Assembly: GCA_036897485.1 (NCBI GenBank)
Contig: JAYMTF010000017.1
Span: 1-64,000, forward strand
Length of the DNA: 64,000 bases
Direction of reading: 5' to 3'
DNA from: Pelargonium nanum
Lineage: Eukaryota > Streptophyta > Magnoliopsida > Geraniales > Geraniaceae
This document shows positions 37,007 through 49,395 of the stretch, one piece after another. Position 1 is the first letter of the stretch; each line of letters begins with the position of its first letter. Both the position numbers and the translations under genes were made by a program. The notes below the pieces were generated by a model, which made no database searches, was not told where the DNA came from, and was given only the letters and a program-made list of their open reading frames with translations.

Positions 37007-37438
37007 ATGTTGCAAAAAACTTTAGCACAGAAGCAAAGAAATCAAGTACATAATACTATGTTATTAACTGTAACTTCGGGTTCTCTTACAGTAAATACCG
37101 TAGGATCTCATTTCTTTACTAGTTTGTGGATCTCTGATCCAAAGGTTCTGCGCCCCTCATTAAGATCTCATCTTTGTAGGGGTATCTTGGGGGCTTTTGA
37201 TCGGAATGTCGGGAATAGGATCGTGGTTGAGGTTGTTACGGCGTTCCAAGGAGCTCGTACTCATTTTATCTATTGCGTCGTACTCGGGGTAGGCTTTACT
37301 GTTTGGTATAAATGCTACGGGCCAACTGTAGACGGGGAATTGTTGGATCCTAGAGAGATTTTTAGAATGGCACATCAGGATGTGATCAATGGGGTTCGGC
37401 AGGGGGCATATCATTATAATCGAATTTTAGGCAATTAA
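37007..37438 (+). CDS. ORF143, unknown protein with one membrane segment
   Basis: A 143-residue frame starting at ATG 37007; a second possible start is Met18. I do not recognise the family. A hydrophobic stretch around residues 88-101 (FIYCVVLGVGFTVW) may span a membrane. The C-terminal 40 residues are soluble-looking, with DPREIFRMAHQDV and ending GAYHYNRILGN. Base composition is more even than in the spacer and agrees with the plasmid block just upstream. TAAGTATATA, a promoter-like word shared with nad9, lies just before the start. It is followed 95 bp later by a second small ORF on the same strand. It could be a plasmid-encoded accessory protein or a lineage-specific mitochondrial ORF. 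Confidence 0.6.
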   Translation: MLQKTLAQKQRNQVHNTMLLTVTSGSLTVNTVGSHFFTSLWISDPKVLRPSLRSHLCRGILGAFDRNVGNRIVVEVVTAFQGARTHFIYCVVLGVGFTVWYKCYGPTVDGELLDPREIFRMAHQDVINGVRQGAYHYNRILGN

Positions 37439-37533
37439 AGCCAGGGTATACCAAGCTTACATTTTTAGAACATTCTGAAACTTTCTATAATTTGATACTT
37501 GCACATTGGAATACTTATCCACCTTTTAATGCT

Positions 37534-37719
37534 ATGGATCCCAGCTTTCCTCCTCCTACGAATCCTGCTAATGTCCCTATTGTTGATCAAATCAACAGTT
37601 GTCCTGACCATCGGAAAGCCATTTGTCTCGCCTTGATGTTTTCCGCTATGATCTGTAGTAATGTATTTACAGCATGGTTCATCTCATCAGGGCATGAGAA
37701 TTTTACCTACTTGCTCTAA
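37534..37719 (+). CDS. Small ORF61, probable one-span membrane protein
   Basis: 61 residues from ATG 37534. The frame stays open 42 bp further upstream but without an ATG. The N-terminus is proline-rich (DPSFPPPTNPANVP), then comes a hydrophobic segment at about residues 29-49 (LALMFSAMICSNVFTAWFI). The end is short and polar. I do not recognise it. It lies on the same strand 95 bp after ORF143, so the two may be cotranscribed. Small hydrophobic ORFs are common in mitochondrial plasmids and mtDNA; the function is unknown. Confidence 0.45.
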   Translation: MDPSFPPPTNPANVPIVDQINSCPDHRKAICLALMFSAMICSNVFTAWFISSGHENFTYLL

Positions 37720-37899
37720 TCGCCTAAGGGGTCTTCCTCCTTCTTATTTGCTGGCCCTTATACAGTTCTTATCCTATTTATTCGTATTCGATTGTTCATT
37801 TCCTATATAGGTTTTTAATGCGGCACCCTTCATTTGGCTGGTTGCAATGGGTGTGCCAAGCTTTTCCCTATCGCTTTAAGAGTTCGGGCGAAAATTAAA

Positions 37900-37958
37900 G
37901 GAAGTGGGATGGAGACAGGTCCTTCTAGTCAAAATCGGTTCGATTCCGATCACTTCCA
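37900..37958 (+). ncRNA. 59-nt tRNA-like structure lacking a normal D-arm
   Basis: GGAAGTG (37900-37906) pairs perfectly with CACTTCC (37951-37957), and a perfect T-arm ATCGG-TTCGATT-CCGAT (37934-37950) is stacked on it, followed by discriminator-like A. The canonical T-loop TTCGATT is intact. Only 27 nt separate the acceptor from the T-arm, too few for both D- and anticodon arms. GACAG-GTCCTTC-TAGTC could form a poor anticodon arm with a T33 and CCT. Twelve perfect base pairs with a correct T-loop suggest selection for recognition by tRNA-processing enzymes. It lies 180 bp after ORF61, where a 3'-end processing signal would be expected. Confidence 0.6.
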
Positions 37959-38039
37959 TTCCTTTCTACCTAAGATGCTTTATGTGCTTACTAATTCCTA
38001 TTCTTTCTTAATTCAAATTCCTAATATTTAATCAGGAAA

Positions 38040-41003
38040 CAAGAGCAATCAATGAGACCTGAATCTGTCAATCAAGTAGCTAATCAGACATAAAGACTTT
38101 ATATAAAGTACAAGCCCAGGTTTAAAGGGGATTTCTCAATTATTTGTTATTAAAAAAATACCTTTAATTTACTGTCAAACCCTTTCTGGCCCTGTCATAT
38201 CGATATCTGTGGGTTAACTTCAAGGGTTAGATTGCATACTAAAGTTCTAGAAAAGTAACTCGATTTAAAGCACTGGAGAAAATATCTAGGAGGGTTCCTC
38301 ACTATACACGTATAAAATTAAGGCAGATAGAGTTTTGAAATAAAATTCTCTTTATAAATTTGGTTTGCAGCTTCAAAGGACTAACTTCATTTTTTGTATG
38401 ATCTATATTTAAAAGCAGGTGTTAGACATTAGAGTCTACCCATTCTTAAAAATAGTTTAAAATAAAAGTAGAATGTCTCTGTAAAAAGCTTCCAGATATC
38501 CCAGTATGTAATAGTTAAAGCTCTTCTATATCCCCAGGGGTACACCCGGGTACTAAAGGTTTAAAGTATATTGGTGCTTTCCGGACTTTTATACTAAATA
38601 GAGCAAGGGGTTAAGGATCCTTTAATAGTCAAAAAAAGGAAGGGTTTCTGAGGTAAACGTAAAGATATAAGAGTCGAGGAACGGAACTTAATGCATAAAC
38701 CGGGAAGGGAATATATGTAATGAATAAGTCGCTTTAACTAAAAATTTCGGAGACAAGAAAAGCAGTGAAAAAAGACCTTCATAAGTTTTTCTCGCCTTTC
38801 CTTTTATATTAAATATATAGTAATATAGCAACCCCTTTTTAAAGTTTATAACCGCCTCAATACTCTTCTAAACCAGAGCTTAGAGCCCTCCTTTAATGTA
38901 TAAAGGGGTATACACATAAGGGAAAAGATTTTATTATTAGCAGACCCTGATTACTCTATTAGGGATTCCTTTCATATTAACTACGAGACAGGGGTTCTAG
39001 AAAGGTTAGTTTTTTTATAAAATGAAGTTTTTATTGTAAGGACTCTCTACTAATAACTGCTATAGTTCTTATAATAATAGTATAACTTTTAAGTATAAAG
39101 AGTAAAATTAGGCCTTACTTTATCCTATTCGAATATTCTAGGTCTAACCCTTTAAGCTTCAATTTAAAATAAAAATATAAGGCATAAAAGGGGTTCAATA
39201 TAGAGAAACCTTGTAAGTTCAATTATAGAGTGCATTATCCTAACTAAAAAGAATAAGGAATCTAATGTTTAGTAAAGGGAATTTTGTAAAGATTTTTTGC
39301 TAACTTAGAAGCTTAAATAGGTTGGCTTTGTATAGTTCTCGAAGATCAAAGGATTGCACTTGAACTTTCCTTTTTCCTAAGTGCTCTTCATGGGATTGAG
39401 TAAATAGGCACAGAGGATTTCCTATGAGTAAGAGTTTAGATTCTTGTAAAAACCTCAAAAATAAGTGTTTTTATACCTAAAAGTTCTAAATTTTAATTAA
39501 TTTTCTAGAGTAAACCCGAACCTCATGCCTGCTTTTGTTCCTTTTACTAATAAAGAAGCATACTTTTAAATATATATACTTAGGGAATTCTTAACTTTCT
39601 AAACTAATTTCCTAAAACAAACTCTTTGACTGACTAATAGGTAAAGGAATCCCTAACTATAATAATACCACAAACCCAATCTTTATACAAAGCCCAGGTA
39701 ATTTAGTTTAGATACATTTTATTTGGTAAATCCTAAAATTAAGAATTGGTCTTAAATCTTTTCTCTTTATTTCCGGCTTCAAAAAGGTTCTAGTTCCAGC
39801 TAGATATGAAATGAATAAAAACAAGAGTAGTCTATATATAATAGTATACCTAACAAGTTTGACTTAAAAAGGACTCTACTTACTACTTTAAAACAAGAAT
39901 ACTGCTTAAATAAGTAAGGGAAAGTATATTATTACCTAAGAAAATAGGCTTCTCTGTACTCCTACAAACTCTATTAATAGAAATAAATAGTTAGCTACAC
40001 TAGAAATCCTAAAGCTTGACCCTTCTTAAGTGTAAACCCCATAAAAGACACTTACCCAAAGTTACATTAGCGCTAATTCTCATTTTACTTAAGTTTTAGT
40101 TAGAAAAGCTGCATTACTTGGATAACCCTGACTATTATTGTATGTTTGTTTGTTATCTGGATTAGAACCTCGATTTTATAAAATAAGTAGGAATCTTTGT
40201 TAGTGATTTTTCAGTGAGTAATCTAGTTTACATAAAAGGGGGTTTTAAATATTTCTAAGTGTTACATTTGTTTTTTGCAGCTATCGTTACATATTACCAA
40301 AAAACGCACATTGAGTAAGGGTATTCTTTAATTCAGAATAGAGGGTAACTTATAAAGTAAGGGGGTAGGCAATAAGTATCTATTCGTTTTTCATAGGTTT
40401 CCGGTACTAGAAATCAAGAATTCTTAATAGTTAAAGTCAAGAGTCTTTCTTTAGAAAGTAAGCTCCGCCATAGGTTTATGCCAGGTTTAAGTTATAGGGA
40501 TTTACTGTTTAGAGCTGATCACTTCCTAGTATAGTAGAGGTTGGTAAGATAGAGTCTAAGGAAATTATATGCCGAAAAAAGGCAACTTTTATATACAGTG
40601 TCATTAAAATTAATTCTGTACTTTATGAAGCTATCTTCTTAAAAAGCAAGGATTCTTTTAGAGTCTGGGTCTACTAGTATATAAACCTACCTTAAAACCA
40701 AGGCCCCTGGTATTAAAACTGGTGTAAAATAAAGCATATGATTGAATATTAGTTTCAAGATTAAAAAAGACAGAAAAGCTTACCTCGATTACAATACTAA
40801 TAAAAGGTTTGCTGCAAGTTAAAGGGTAAAGAATTAACCACACCTCCTAGAAAAGTAACAAGTATTAAAGGGTATTTGCGGGGTTTCTTACATTATTGCA
40901 AGGGGTTCTCCGGAGATTATAAAGGATTCCCTTGTATGAATTGTACAAAATACTAGGAATTGAGTAACATAAAATAATTAAAATTTTCCTAAGAATGGTT
41001 TTG
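38040..41003. other. AT-rich spacer, nothing recognised
   Basis: Composition returns to the AT-rich type. Only one short frame (40658-40843, minus, 61 codons) reaches 60 codons, without features. No repeat copies of the 50-56 kb family were noticed. Confidence 0.5.
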
Positions 41004-41087
41004 CATTGGGACCGTGGACTTGAACCGTTGACATCCCTCTAAATGGATTTGCATTTATTAGTTTTGTCTTACACAGCATGGGCCAAT
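41004..41087 (-). pseudogene. Decayed class II tRNA-like sequence (Leu-like)
   Basis: On the minus strand the outer ends ATTGG and CCAAT pair. A perfect stem AAATG/CATTT sits at the anticodon position with CAAATC in the loop, and GGTTCAAGTCC marks a T-arm. The 84-nt span and extra bases before the T-arm fit a tRNA with a long variable arm, such as Leu. The T-stem and D-arm pair badly and the anticodon loop is one base short, so it is probably dead. Confidence 0.35.
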
Positions 41088-43565
41088 TCAAATGATAGGT
41101 ACAAAGAGCTGTACTCTAGCAAAATCCAAGAGTAACTGAGTCCTTTTTTAATAGTAATTGTAGGTACATTATTTGTATTCTTTTAGTAAAGTGGATTGAC
41201 CTTCGAGAATACCCATTCTATCTCTCTGAGCTTGGCCTAGAGGGCAATACATCCCCTTTTTAATGCGTTTTCGGAAGTTTAGTTTTAGCTACAAGGTGTA
41301 GTTCGACTAAAAGATAGAGATAGCTGGTTAGTAGGAAGTTTATATAAAACACCTTAAGATAAAAAAATAAGTGAATAATAGACTATTCAAGATACAAAGT
41401 TAGAGTAGAACATGATTTAAACTCTAGCTTTTAATTGCGCAGTTAAGGCGTCTTGAAAATTGTGAATATAGAAATTCATTTATAAGCTTTTGCTTTTAGT
41501 AGAGTTTAGACATGCAAATACCTCTAATAGGAGTTGGAGGATACCTATTTACATATCTTTTTCTTAGAGAGTCCTTTTAATCTTGTTGTACAATAGTATA
41601 TTTTAAAAAGGTTAACAACAGCTCAAGCCTCTCTTGAATATAAAAGGAATTCCTGGGTTATATTATCTTTTCTATCTCTATTAGGGTAGCTCCTTTTGCC
41701 CATTTTCCTTTATACTTTGATTCAAAACATGTACTTGTAGTTATAAATTCTTATATATTCCTTTTATATTATAAATATACATACTCCCTCGAATTCGTGG
41801 AATCCCGTCATCATAATATCTATAATTAACTTAGCCAAACTCAGGCTTTACGTAAGTAAGGGAAAGGCCAAAACTCGGATGTCCAAGGTTATAGCTTGAA
41901 ATAGGAGTTCCTTGCATTCAAAGTCGACGGAAAAATTACTACAATTACTCCTTTACTGCTTACGAAGCTTTATTATATAGAGCCCTAACGGGTAAAAATG
42001 GGAACCCTATAGAATTTAATATATATATGAGTATTGAACACTTAATCATTACTTTTGTTACTTATATTAGTTGGATAACTTTTACAAAAAATAGAATTAT
42101 GTTAATATCTGATTTTATATACCGAAAATATAAGGGCATCCCTCCCTACCTGTACTGCAGTCTTTCTGATTCTTGGATATTTTTTGCTTCTTTTTTAGAA
42201 CTAAACTCTTATTTGTCTCTTACTAAATTATTAAAAGTATAAGATAAAGAAAACTCTATATAGTTTGATTTAACCTCTTTTGAAACTACAAGGGAAGCAG
42301 GTAGATATTAACAAAAACAAAAATCCTCATTCTCGGAAATACTTTATGGAATACGGACTACTGAATTAGAAATAAGGAAACCTTGTGAAATTAAAACTCC
42401 CGTTCTAGCATACAATTTTGAATTTCATACTGATAAAAAGTCAACAGAATAATATATAATAACTACTTGAACCAAATAAGAGAGGTTTCCCAGGAGTAAA
42501 CTTCCTGACTCCCTCGAATATAACAACTGCTTTTAGGATTTCTTAATTACTCAAGAAATGCAAGGGAACTCATTTTTTAGAAGGAAAGCCTGAACCCTAA
42601 AAACAGAAGATTATAAAATCTCGATTAGACTAAAACTTAAAGAATAATTTCAGTCTAAACAGGAGTTCCCCACTTTATTATACCTTATACTTAGCTGTCA
42701 TTTAGCTACTCAATCTCGTTTACTATAAAATATCCTTAGAAAAGAATAACCAAAAACTTACCTCATTAATTAAGAAGCACTTTAATACAGAAGAAAATCG
42801 CTTTAGCTAGAAAAAAAGGAACCTATAAATCAAACCTTAGTAGCAGAATAGACTGTAGATTCTGTTAAAGATAGAAGATCCCCCCTTTAACTAAAGAAGG
42901 GCTCTGACTTTACCTTATCCTTTTACACGAATGCACTGAAAATAGTTTAAAACACAAAAATTTCTAATTACCAGACCCGTAGGAAAATAGCAAAGAATTA
43001 ACTCTCCCTCACGAAAGAAACCCTTAACAGAATAGGTTACTTAGGGCTGGCTCAGGCAGTCACTTAAACACTACTGAGCAAAGGGTCCCCGTAACGAGAT
43101 CCTTACTAAACTAACCTTACTAAGCGGACGGCATACAGTTTTTTGAATAACCCATCAAAGTAAAAGGATACAAGAAACCTAAAGACCGACACAATGATAT
43201 CTTTATCATCAAGAAATTTATTTAAATAGAAAAAAAGCCCTATCTAGATATATGGGGTAAACTAGAGCAAGCATACTAATTTTCCAGGGGAAGCAGAGTC
43301 TTGCTGTGCGAATATTCAAAGGTATACATATAGCTTTATAAAATAGGAAACGATTGCTACTTAAATGATTCTATATTGCCTATGGATGACGTTCTATTTG
43401 AGTGTACTTTGCTCTCAAAACTGTTGCGTGCAATCAACCAATAACTTTTCTTTGCGTTAAGTGAGGTTTGATCATGTACTATAAGTGAAATGATTTCACT
43501 AGTTATTAACTACGTAATAGCTATTAAGTTGTGTGAGTAAAATAAAGGGTTGACGTAAGATTACA
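41088..43565. other. AT-rich spacer, nothing recognised
   Basis: A 71-codon ATG frame at 42027-42242 (plus) is Ile/Leu/Tyr-rich with hydrophobic stretches but has no known motif. Its length and composition are what AT-rich DNA gives by chance. Confidence 0.45.
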
Positions 43566-43632
43566 GTAGGATCTTGAACCAATGAAATGTTTTAAGTAGG
43601 CAGGGGGGCTCTCTACCACTTGGATTTTCGGG
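43566..43632 (-). pseudogene. Decayed tRNA-Gly (GCC)-like sequence
   Basis: The minus strand reads AAGTGGTAGAGAGC (D-arm type), then CTGCCTA with T before GCC as in a Gly anticodon loop, then CATTGGTTCAAGATCC (T-arm type). Spacing is tRNA-like but the stems are mostly unpaired. It is a relic if real. Confidence 0.3.
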
Positions 43633-46600
43633 GAAAAGGAGTACTGACTAAATGAATGGAGATCCTTAAACGGATAGATTAAAAAATGATCACGAAGTTT
43701 ACTAAGTTTTTACATGCATAAAAACCTAAAGAAGGAAGCTTTAATTACCTTATTGTTTACTGAGTTAGTTAAAGAATCTACTTACTCGTGTAACCAGGTA
43801 CTAATGTTTGCGCAATTTACTTAGTTATTTTTTTTAATAATAACGTATTCGGGGATATCAAACAAATATAAGAAATTAGGTAAATCTGACCTATCCTATC
43901 GTGTACCAGCCTTTGTGTTGTAAGGGGCCAGCAGCAACTCCAGTAATAAGTGATTTAAGACAAGATAATAATTTACTTTTTGTAGAATAAAGGGTGTTAG
44001 AGGTATTTTATGAAATACCCTTTTAATGCTCTTTTCAAGTAAGCTGAGAATTATCTATAATAGCTAAGATTTTTTGGATTTATACTATACAGTATTTTGT
44101 ACCTGTTTCGCTGGAGCGTAATAAACACATCTTATAGGCGAGTTTACAACATTGAATATTTAATACTCTGGGCTCTCCTCCTTAAATACAAAATTTGTTG
44201 AATTAGGTCAACCTCTATTATATCTACTATAAGTTAAAAATAATACTTAAATTTAGTAACTAAGAAGGTTTTTTGGGAACTCCTTCCTAATAAATAGCTT
44301 TTACCCTTACCAAGCTTATCTATATGTTGTTAATAAATAAATTGCATTCTTATTTTATTCAAATAGCTTACAACTAAAGGGGGTATATCCCAGTGTCCTA
44401 ATAACCAAGTATCCTATTGAATATGCTCACTTTCTTTGCCACGGTAAGAGAACCGCGGGTTGAAATTAAATAACCCTATTTATACATAAAACTCCCCTGA
44501 AAAATAAGAAGCCTCTCTAAAAAAAGGTTTTTGTGTTCCTAAATAAGCAAAGAAGCCCAAAAAAGGAGTCTAGTCAGGTAAACCTCAGTAAAATAAAGCT
44601 TTTAAATAACATATCCAAATGAGAGTGACTCCCTTTTTTTGAGAGCAGCTAATTTATAACCCCTGCAATCTATATTTTAACATTAAGATTAAGAAATATT
44701 ATCTGTAATCGGTCTCCTGCTAGTCTATAATCCTTCAACTTTAAGATTTGCTTTAGCTTGTGGTGGTTTTCTTCAGCTGTGCCCTATATAGAAATTAGAA
44801 TTCCCGGATCGTTTTTACTACAAACACTGGAACAAAAATACGGATACTTTAAGCTCTACCCGGAGTATATCTATTTTCATAAGCGTAATATGTCTAAATC
44901 TACGGAGAGTCTCCGAGAAACTCGCTAAGCTGAGGTACATTGAAATGAAAGCCCTTCTTATATATTAAAGCGGGGTCTGCTTGAATATTTCCAGTTTTTG
45001 GGTTAAAAAAGAGCCTTTTATGATACCCTATACTTTATAGTTACTATATGTTGATGTTGATACAACTTCCTTCAAAAATTAAAAAATTATATGTACTTCA
45101 ATAAGTTGGAACTTTGTCTACGGAAATTATTAAGAAGTAAGGCTAATAGTAGAGATGCGGGTATTAATATTAAATTACCAGTATAGGCAAAAGGTCAGAG
45201 TTTATACTTAAACTGGCGGAAATAGGGACTTATAAATTCAAGCTGCATTTGTTAATAAAGCTTGTGGCAAGATTTTGTAAAGTAAATTTAGGAAGATCCC
45301 AATAAAAATAAAGACGTAAATAGAAAAAGTCTAGTAGCAGTTGCGGTTTCGAATCGCATTCATACTAATATTGGCTCATTAATTTTAGATTATAGATTCC
45401 ATGGATTCAGGACTTAAATGGCTATATAAAAGTGCTTTATTATGGCTAACTCTCTAAAAAAGAAGTAAGATTTATAAAAAAACTAGTTAGTGTTTAGATA
45501 ACGGTTTTTAGTTACTAGAATTCCCAAGAGAAGGAGTTCGTGCTGTCTTTTCTAATATTCTTTTTTATTCTTATTTTGAAGCTAGTTACTGATAATTAGC
45601 TTTCCCTTTAATCACATTCTTAGGTCTTTAACATTTTATAAGGTCGACCGTTTGTGAGTTCTTATCTATTTATTATTAGTTGAATCCCTTCCTCGCTTCG
45701 TATATCATGCTTTAGGTAAATAACGGGCTGGCCTACACAAGTAAAAAAAAGTACTAAACTCTATATCATAATTATGTAAAAAATAGAGCTGCATAAACGT
45801 AAGAGTTCTGTAGCATGGTGGGGATAATTCCCCTTTTAAGCAAGAATAAAAAACACCAATATACTCAAGAAAACACTATTAATTAAATATTTAGTATAGG
45901 AGGGTCGTTTGACTCGGCTGAGACTATTCGCGCTTGACTTACCTTTCTATGGAGATTCTAAAAGTCGTAAATAAACAAAATAAATATATAACTAGGTTTT
46001 TGCCTAGACCTAATTGGTCATAAAGAATACGTCCTAAATTCTCATTACATCATAATAAATTCCATAGTAGGAGGTTTATAGAAAACGAATCCCTATAAAA
46101 TTCCAGATAAATATGCGCTTCTTCCTAAGCTAAAAGCGAATACACTAGATATGCTATATAAATGTGTTTCTTTAGTACAACCATAGTGTATAACCTCCTA
46201 ATACCAAAATTTTTGTCATTAAAACAAAAACGAAAATTTCCTAGGCAAGTTGTTTTTTATCAGTCCTTTTCGTAATATTTCGGCAATTCCATTTATCCTC
46301 TTTAAATAGTGTTACCTGGTAAGTTTAAGGTCCAAGAACGTAGCTAAGAAATTCTTTAAATCCACTATGAAAGCAATTTCCTTCCTAAAACATTGTTTGC
46401 AATATCACTGTCAGTATAGGATTTTAGATCAAACGGATACTAAGTAACAGCAGAGTATTGAGAAACGACAATTAGTAAATTCTAAGATGACGAAGCAAGC
46501 AGCGTTTACCACTAACATATTAAAAATACTTTACCATTGAATACAACAATTATGAAAAGCTAAATATTTGTAGGATCAGATTAAGCTCTCCTTCGAGACC

Positions 46601-48316
46601 TATGTTCTGTTCGCTGTTACGCCTTACTTTATTGTATTACCCTTCATTTACTAAAAAGAGATCCATAAAGGACTCCTAGACATCTCTGACACCTGTCGAA
46701 TCTTTTGTTTGCGTTGTAAAGCATAAGGATATTACTGATATTCAGACTACTAGACTAAAGTAAGTCTCGGGCCTTCTCCGAGTATAAGTGCCTCTAATTA
46801 AATAGGAATCCTTTTTTTCATACGAAATCCTAAAATTACTGGGTAGAAATATAGATCTAACCGAGGAAAAACGGAAGGGTTAATGATTAATAACAGTAAT
46901 ACTCGCACTCGAACGAAGTCTAAAGGTTTGGTATCGAAAGGGGGTATATTGCTATTACTTAGAATACGGTTTAAAAAGAATATTCATCATAATATAATTA
47001 TTAGATCAAATATTTAACCTCAATATATACTGATATCTGAAACAAAAAAAGGATATAACCCAAAAAACTTACTAGCCTCAGAAACAGTAATATTAACAAA
47101 ACTGCGAAAGACTACATAAAAAAGAGGTCGGCTTTTCGAATCTCCTTAAAACGTGCAAGGCAGCTGATTAGTGCTTTCATCTCTTTTTTAGTGCGCATTG
47201 TCCATCCAAAAGTAGATAAGTAATCTCACATAAATACCAATCCCATATTCAATAAAATGTACATGATGAGAGAAGACATTCTGTACTTGCAAGTTATTTC
47301 GTAGGTAGGGCGTGCCCTTAAGGTGCTCAGACTTTATTAATATTTGAAAGAGAAATCTCTATATATATAGATGTAGTAGCTTGTAGGAGAAGGGATTGTA
47401 AGGATGATAATACAACAATTTGTATGCCTATAGTAATTAAAGGTTTCAAGATTCTCTTTCAGTGCCAGCTGCTAACCATACTAAACTAACTAAGAATAGT
47501 TTTTTAAAAGAGTGGTTGATAATTATTAATTGTTTTTTATTTTTTTAAGTAGGGCATTCCATTCGGGTAAGCTTCAAGCCCTTAACTTACTACCCTCGTA
47601 AGAGTCAAGTTATAAAGCGTTGTTGTTCTTACTTAGGATTTTTCCTAAATATTTTTTTATTTTTGACTTATTAAATGTAGTAAAGCTTAAATAGGAATTT
47701 CTTACTATTTTAGTTTACAATTACAATTATGTAGGATATCCTCAGTTTGTTTCTGATTCTTCTAGTAGGTCCTCGGTTTTGCTAGGCATATTATAAGGGT
47801 CCCTTTTTATCGGCTTGATTAAAGTCAAAAACTATCAGAGTAAAGAATATAATTTAGTAATTCATCAATTTGGGTTTTTATGGGTTCCCCCAGACCGTTA
47901 CTGTTAAATTAAAGAGATTTGAGAGCATTAATTCTTTTGTAGGACCGTTGGCTGAGTAAACCCAACGCTTAGTTAGAATAGTCGAGTGAGCTCGGTAGTA
48001 AAGAGGCTAACTAGTAGTATTACTAGAGAATACCCGGTTGACTTATAGCATAATTTTGTGGTGAGTTTAGTTAGTTAAAAGATTTTATTGGTAACTGGCA
48101 ACTTCAAATTCAACCAAATTTAGTAGATATAGTAATTATGGTATTAATGCTCCGTTTATCCAACTAGAGATCAACCCAGACAGAGAAAGAGAATGGGGCA
48201 CGGCGATTCCCGCTCCACAAGGCTTAATACGATAATCACTTTTACTATACCCCATATAGCTTACTAAACGGGATCTAAAAAGTAATTTTGGAGTTAAGGA
48301 GGTTCGAACATTAGGT
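43633..48316. other. AT-rich spacer
   Basis: No gene is recognised. At 43927-43956 GGCCAGCAGC, then a few bases on CCAGTAATAA, resembles the conserved 530 loop of small-subunit rRNA, but the flanks do not support it. A T-arm-like hairpin occurs at 45348-45370 without the rest of a tRNA. Confidence 0.4.
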
Positions 48317-48380
48317 AGCACTCGACTTGAACCTATGACATTCATATTGACCGAGGAGTGTTCTACCAGATTAAAGTGTA
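48317..48380 (-). pseudogene. Decayed tRNA-Asp (GUC)-like sequence
   Basis: The minus strand shows TACACTT and GAGTGCT as outer strands (five of seven pair, with one G-U), GGTAGAAC at the end of a short D-arm, CGGTCAA as an anticodon loop with GTC, and GGTTCAAGTC as T-loop. The anticodon and T-stems pair poorly. It is probably a dead Asp tRNA or another tRNA-like remnant. Confidence 0.35.
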
Positions 48381-49395
48381 GTTTGTTAAACTTTAGACAT
48401 AATAAAGAGTCCGTTTTCTCCTACATTCCAAGCAAGATACAAGCTTTATTATTATTATTTAAGGGGTAAGCCTCATTAGCGGAGTAAATCTTTATTTATA
48501 AGGGTACAAGTTCCTTTTATTTAAGTAGCTAAGCCCTAAGGACATTCTCTAAATAATATGAGTTTTATAGCTATATGAGCTTGAGTTTCCTTCGGTTTTA
48601 AAGCGTTTTTGCTAATAGTATTCCTTTTCTTATTGTTATATGCTAATATTACTAATTATCAAGGAATACAAGAATTTATATGTCCCAAAATACCTATATG
48701 AAATAATGGCCTATATCGAAAGTTAGGGGTGCCCTTAAGGTGTTTTTATCTAAAAGTTTGAAATACCCCGTTTTCGAGGATAAGTATTGAAGTCAGGGAA
48801 TTGTTTCCTATAAGTTTTATAATTACGGTTTTAAGTCGGGAATTTCACTATCCTTATTTTGAATTCAGGAATAAAAGGTTTAAGTCTCTCAGTTTCCTAA
48901 ACCCAGGATTTCTATTTTGTAAGATGGAATACTTAAGTCAATAATCTAGGAATTCATAATCATGAAAATTATCTTGATAATATTTATATATTTTTCTTCC
49001 TTATTCGTAAACTATTTCGAATGGTCCTTTTCGATATTTGATACAGCCGATTTTCAATACACGACCGTCGGTTCAATTGACCCGTTTATTTAGTAAAAAT
49101 CTGAGTACAGAGCCCTAAACGAGATGAATGCAAGTTTCAAAACGAGATGAATGGAGTTTAAGTTTACGACCTTGGGAAAGGATGTAAGGGAGCTGCGTTG
49201 TAATTTCGCAGAGTATAATCGGAAAAGAGAGGACACCTGTCTGACTGAAAACCGAGGCTTACCGATTCCCAATAGCTTTTCTAGAATTCTTGAATGGACA
49301 AGTTTGTGAATAACCATAGAGCTTGACAAGTAGCAATCTTTCTGATCTTTTTATGAAATAGAATAAGTTGAGACATCCTGTAGTACATGTCACTG
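48381..49395. other. Spacer, GC rising towards the rRNA fragments
   Basis: Nothing is firmly identified. From about 49050 the sequence becomes less AT-rich and minus-strand frames overlap, which may be a shadow of decayed rRNA or gene sequence, but I could not align it to a specific rRNA helix. Confidence 0.35.

Noticed and set aside
37834-38031. 65-codon frame after ORF61
   Set aside because: It lacks an ATG start at its head and runs through the tRNA-like structure at 37900-37958, which explains the conserved look better.
31950-38040. Terminal inverted repeats of the integrated plasmid
   Set aside because: Compared by eye at both edges of the composition block; no matching inverted ends were found.
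42027-42242. 71-codon Ile/Tyr-rich ORF
   Set aside because: Amino-acid make-up simply mirrors AT-rich DNA; no family features.
45345-45372. T-arm-like hairpin TGCGA-TTCGAAA-CCGCA (minus strand)
   Set aside because: The hairpin pairs, but no acceptor partner or anticodon arm lies at the right distance.
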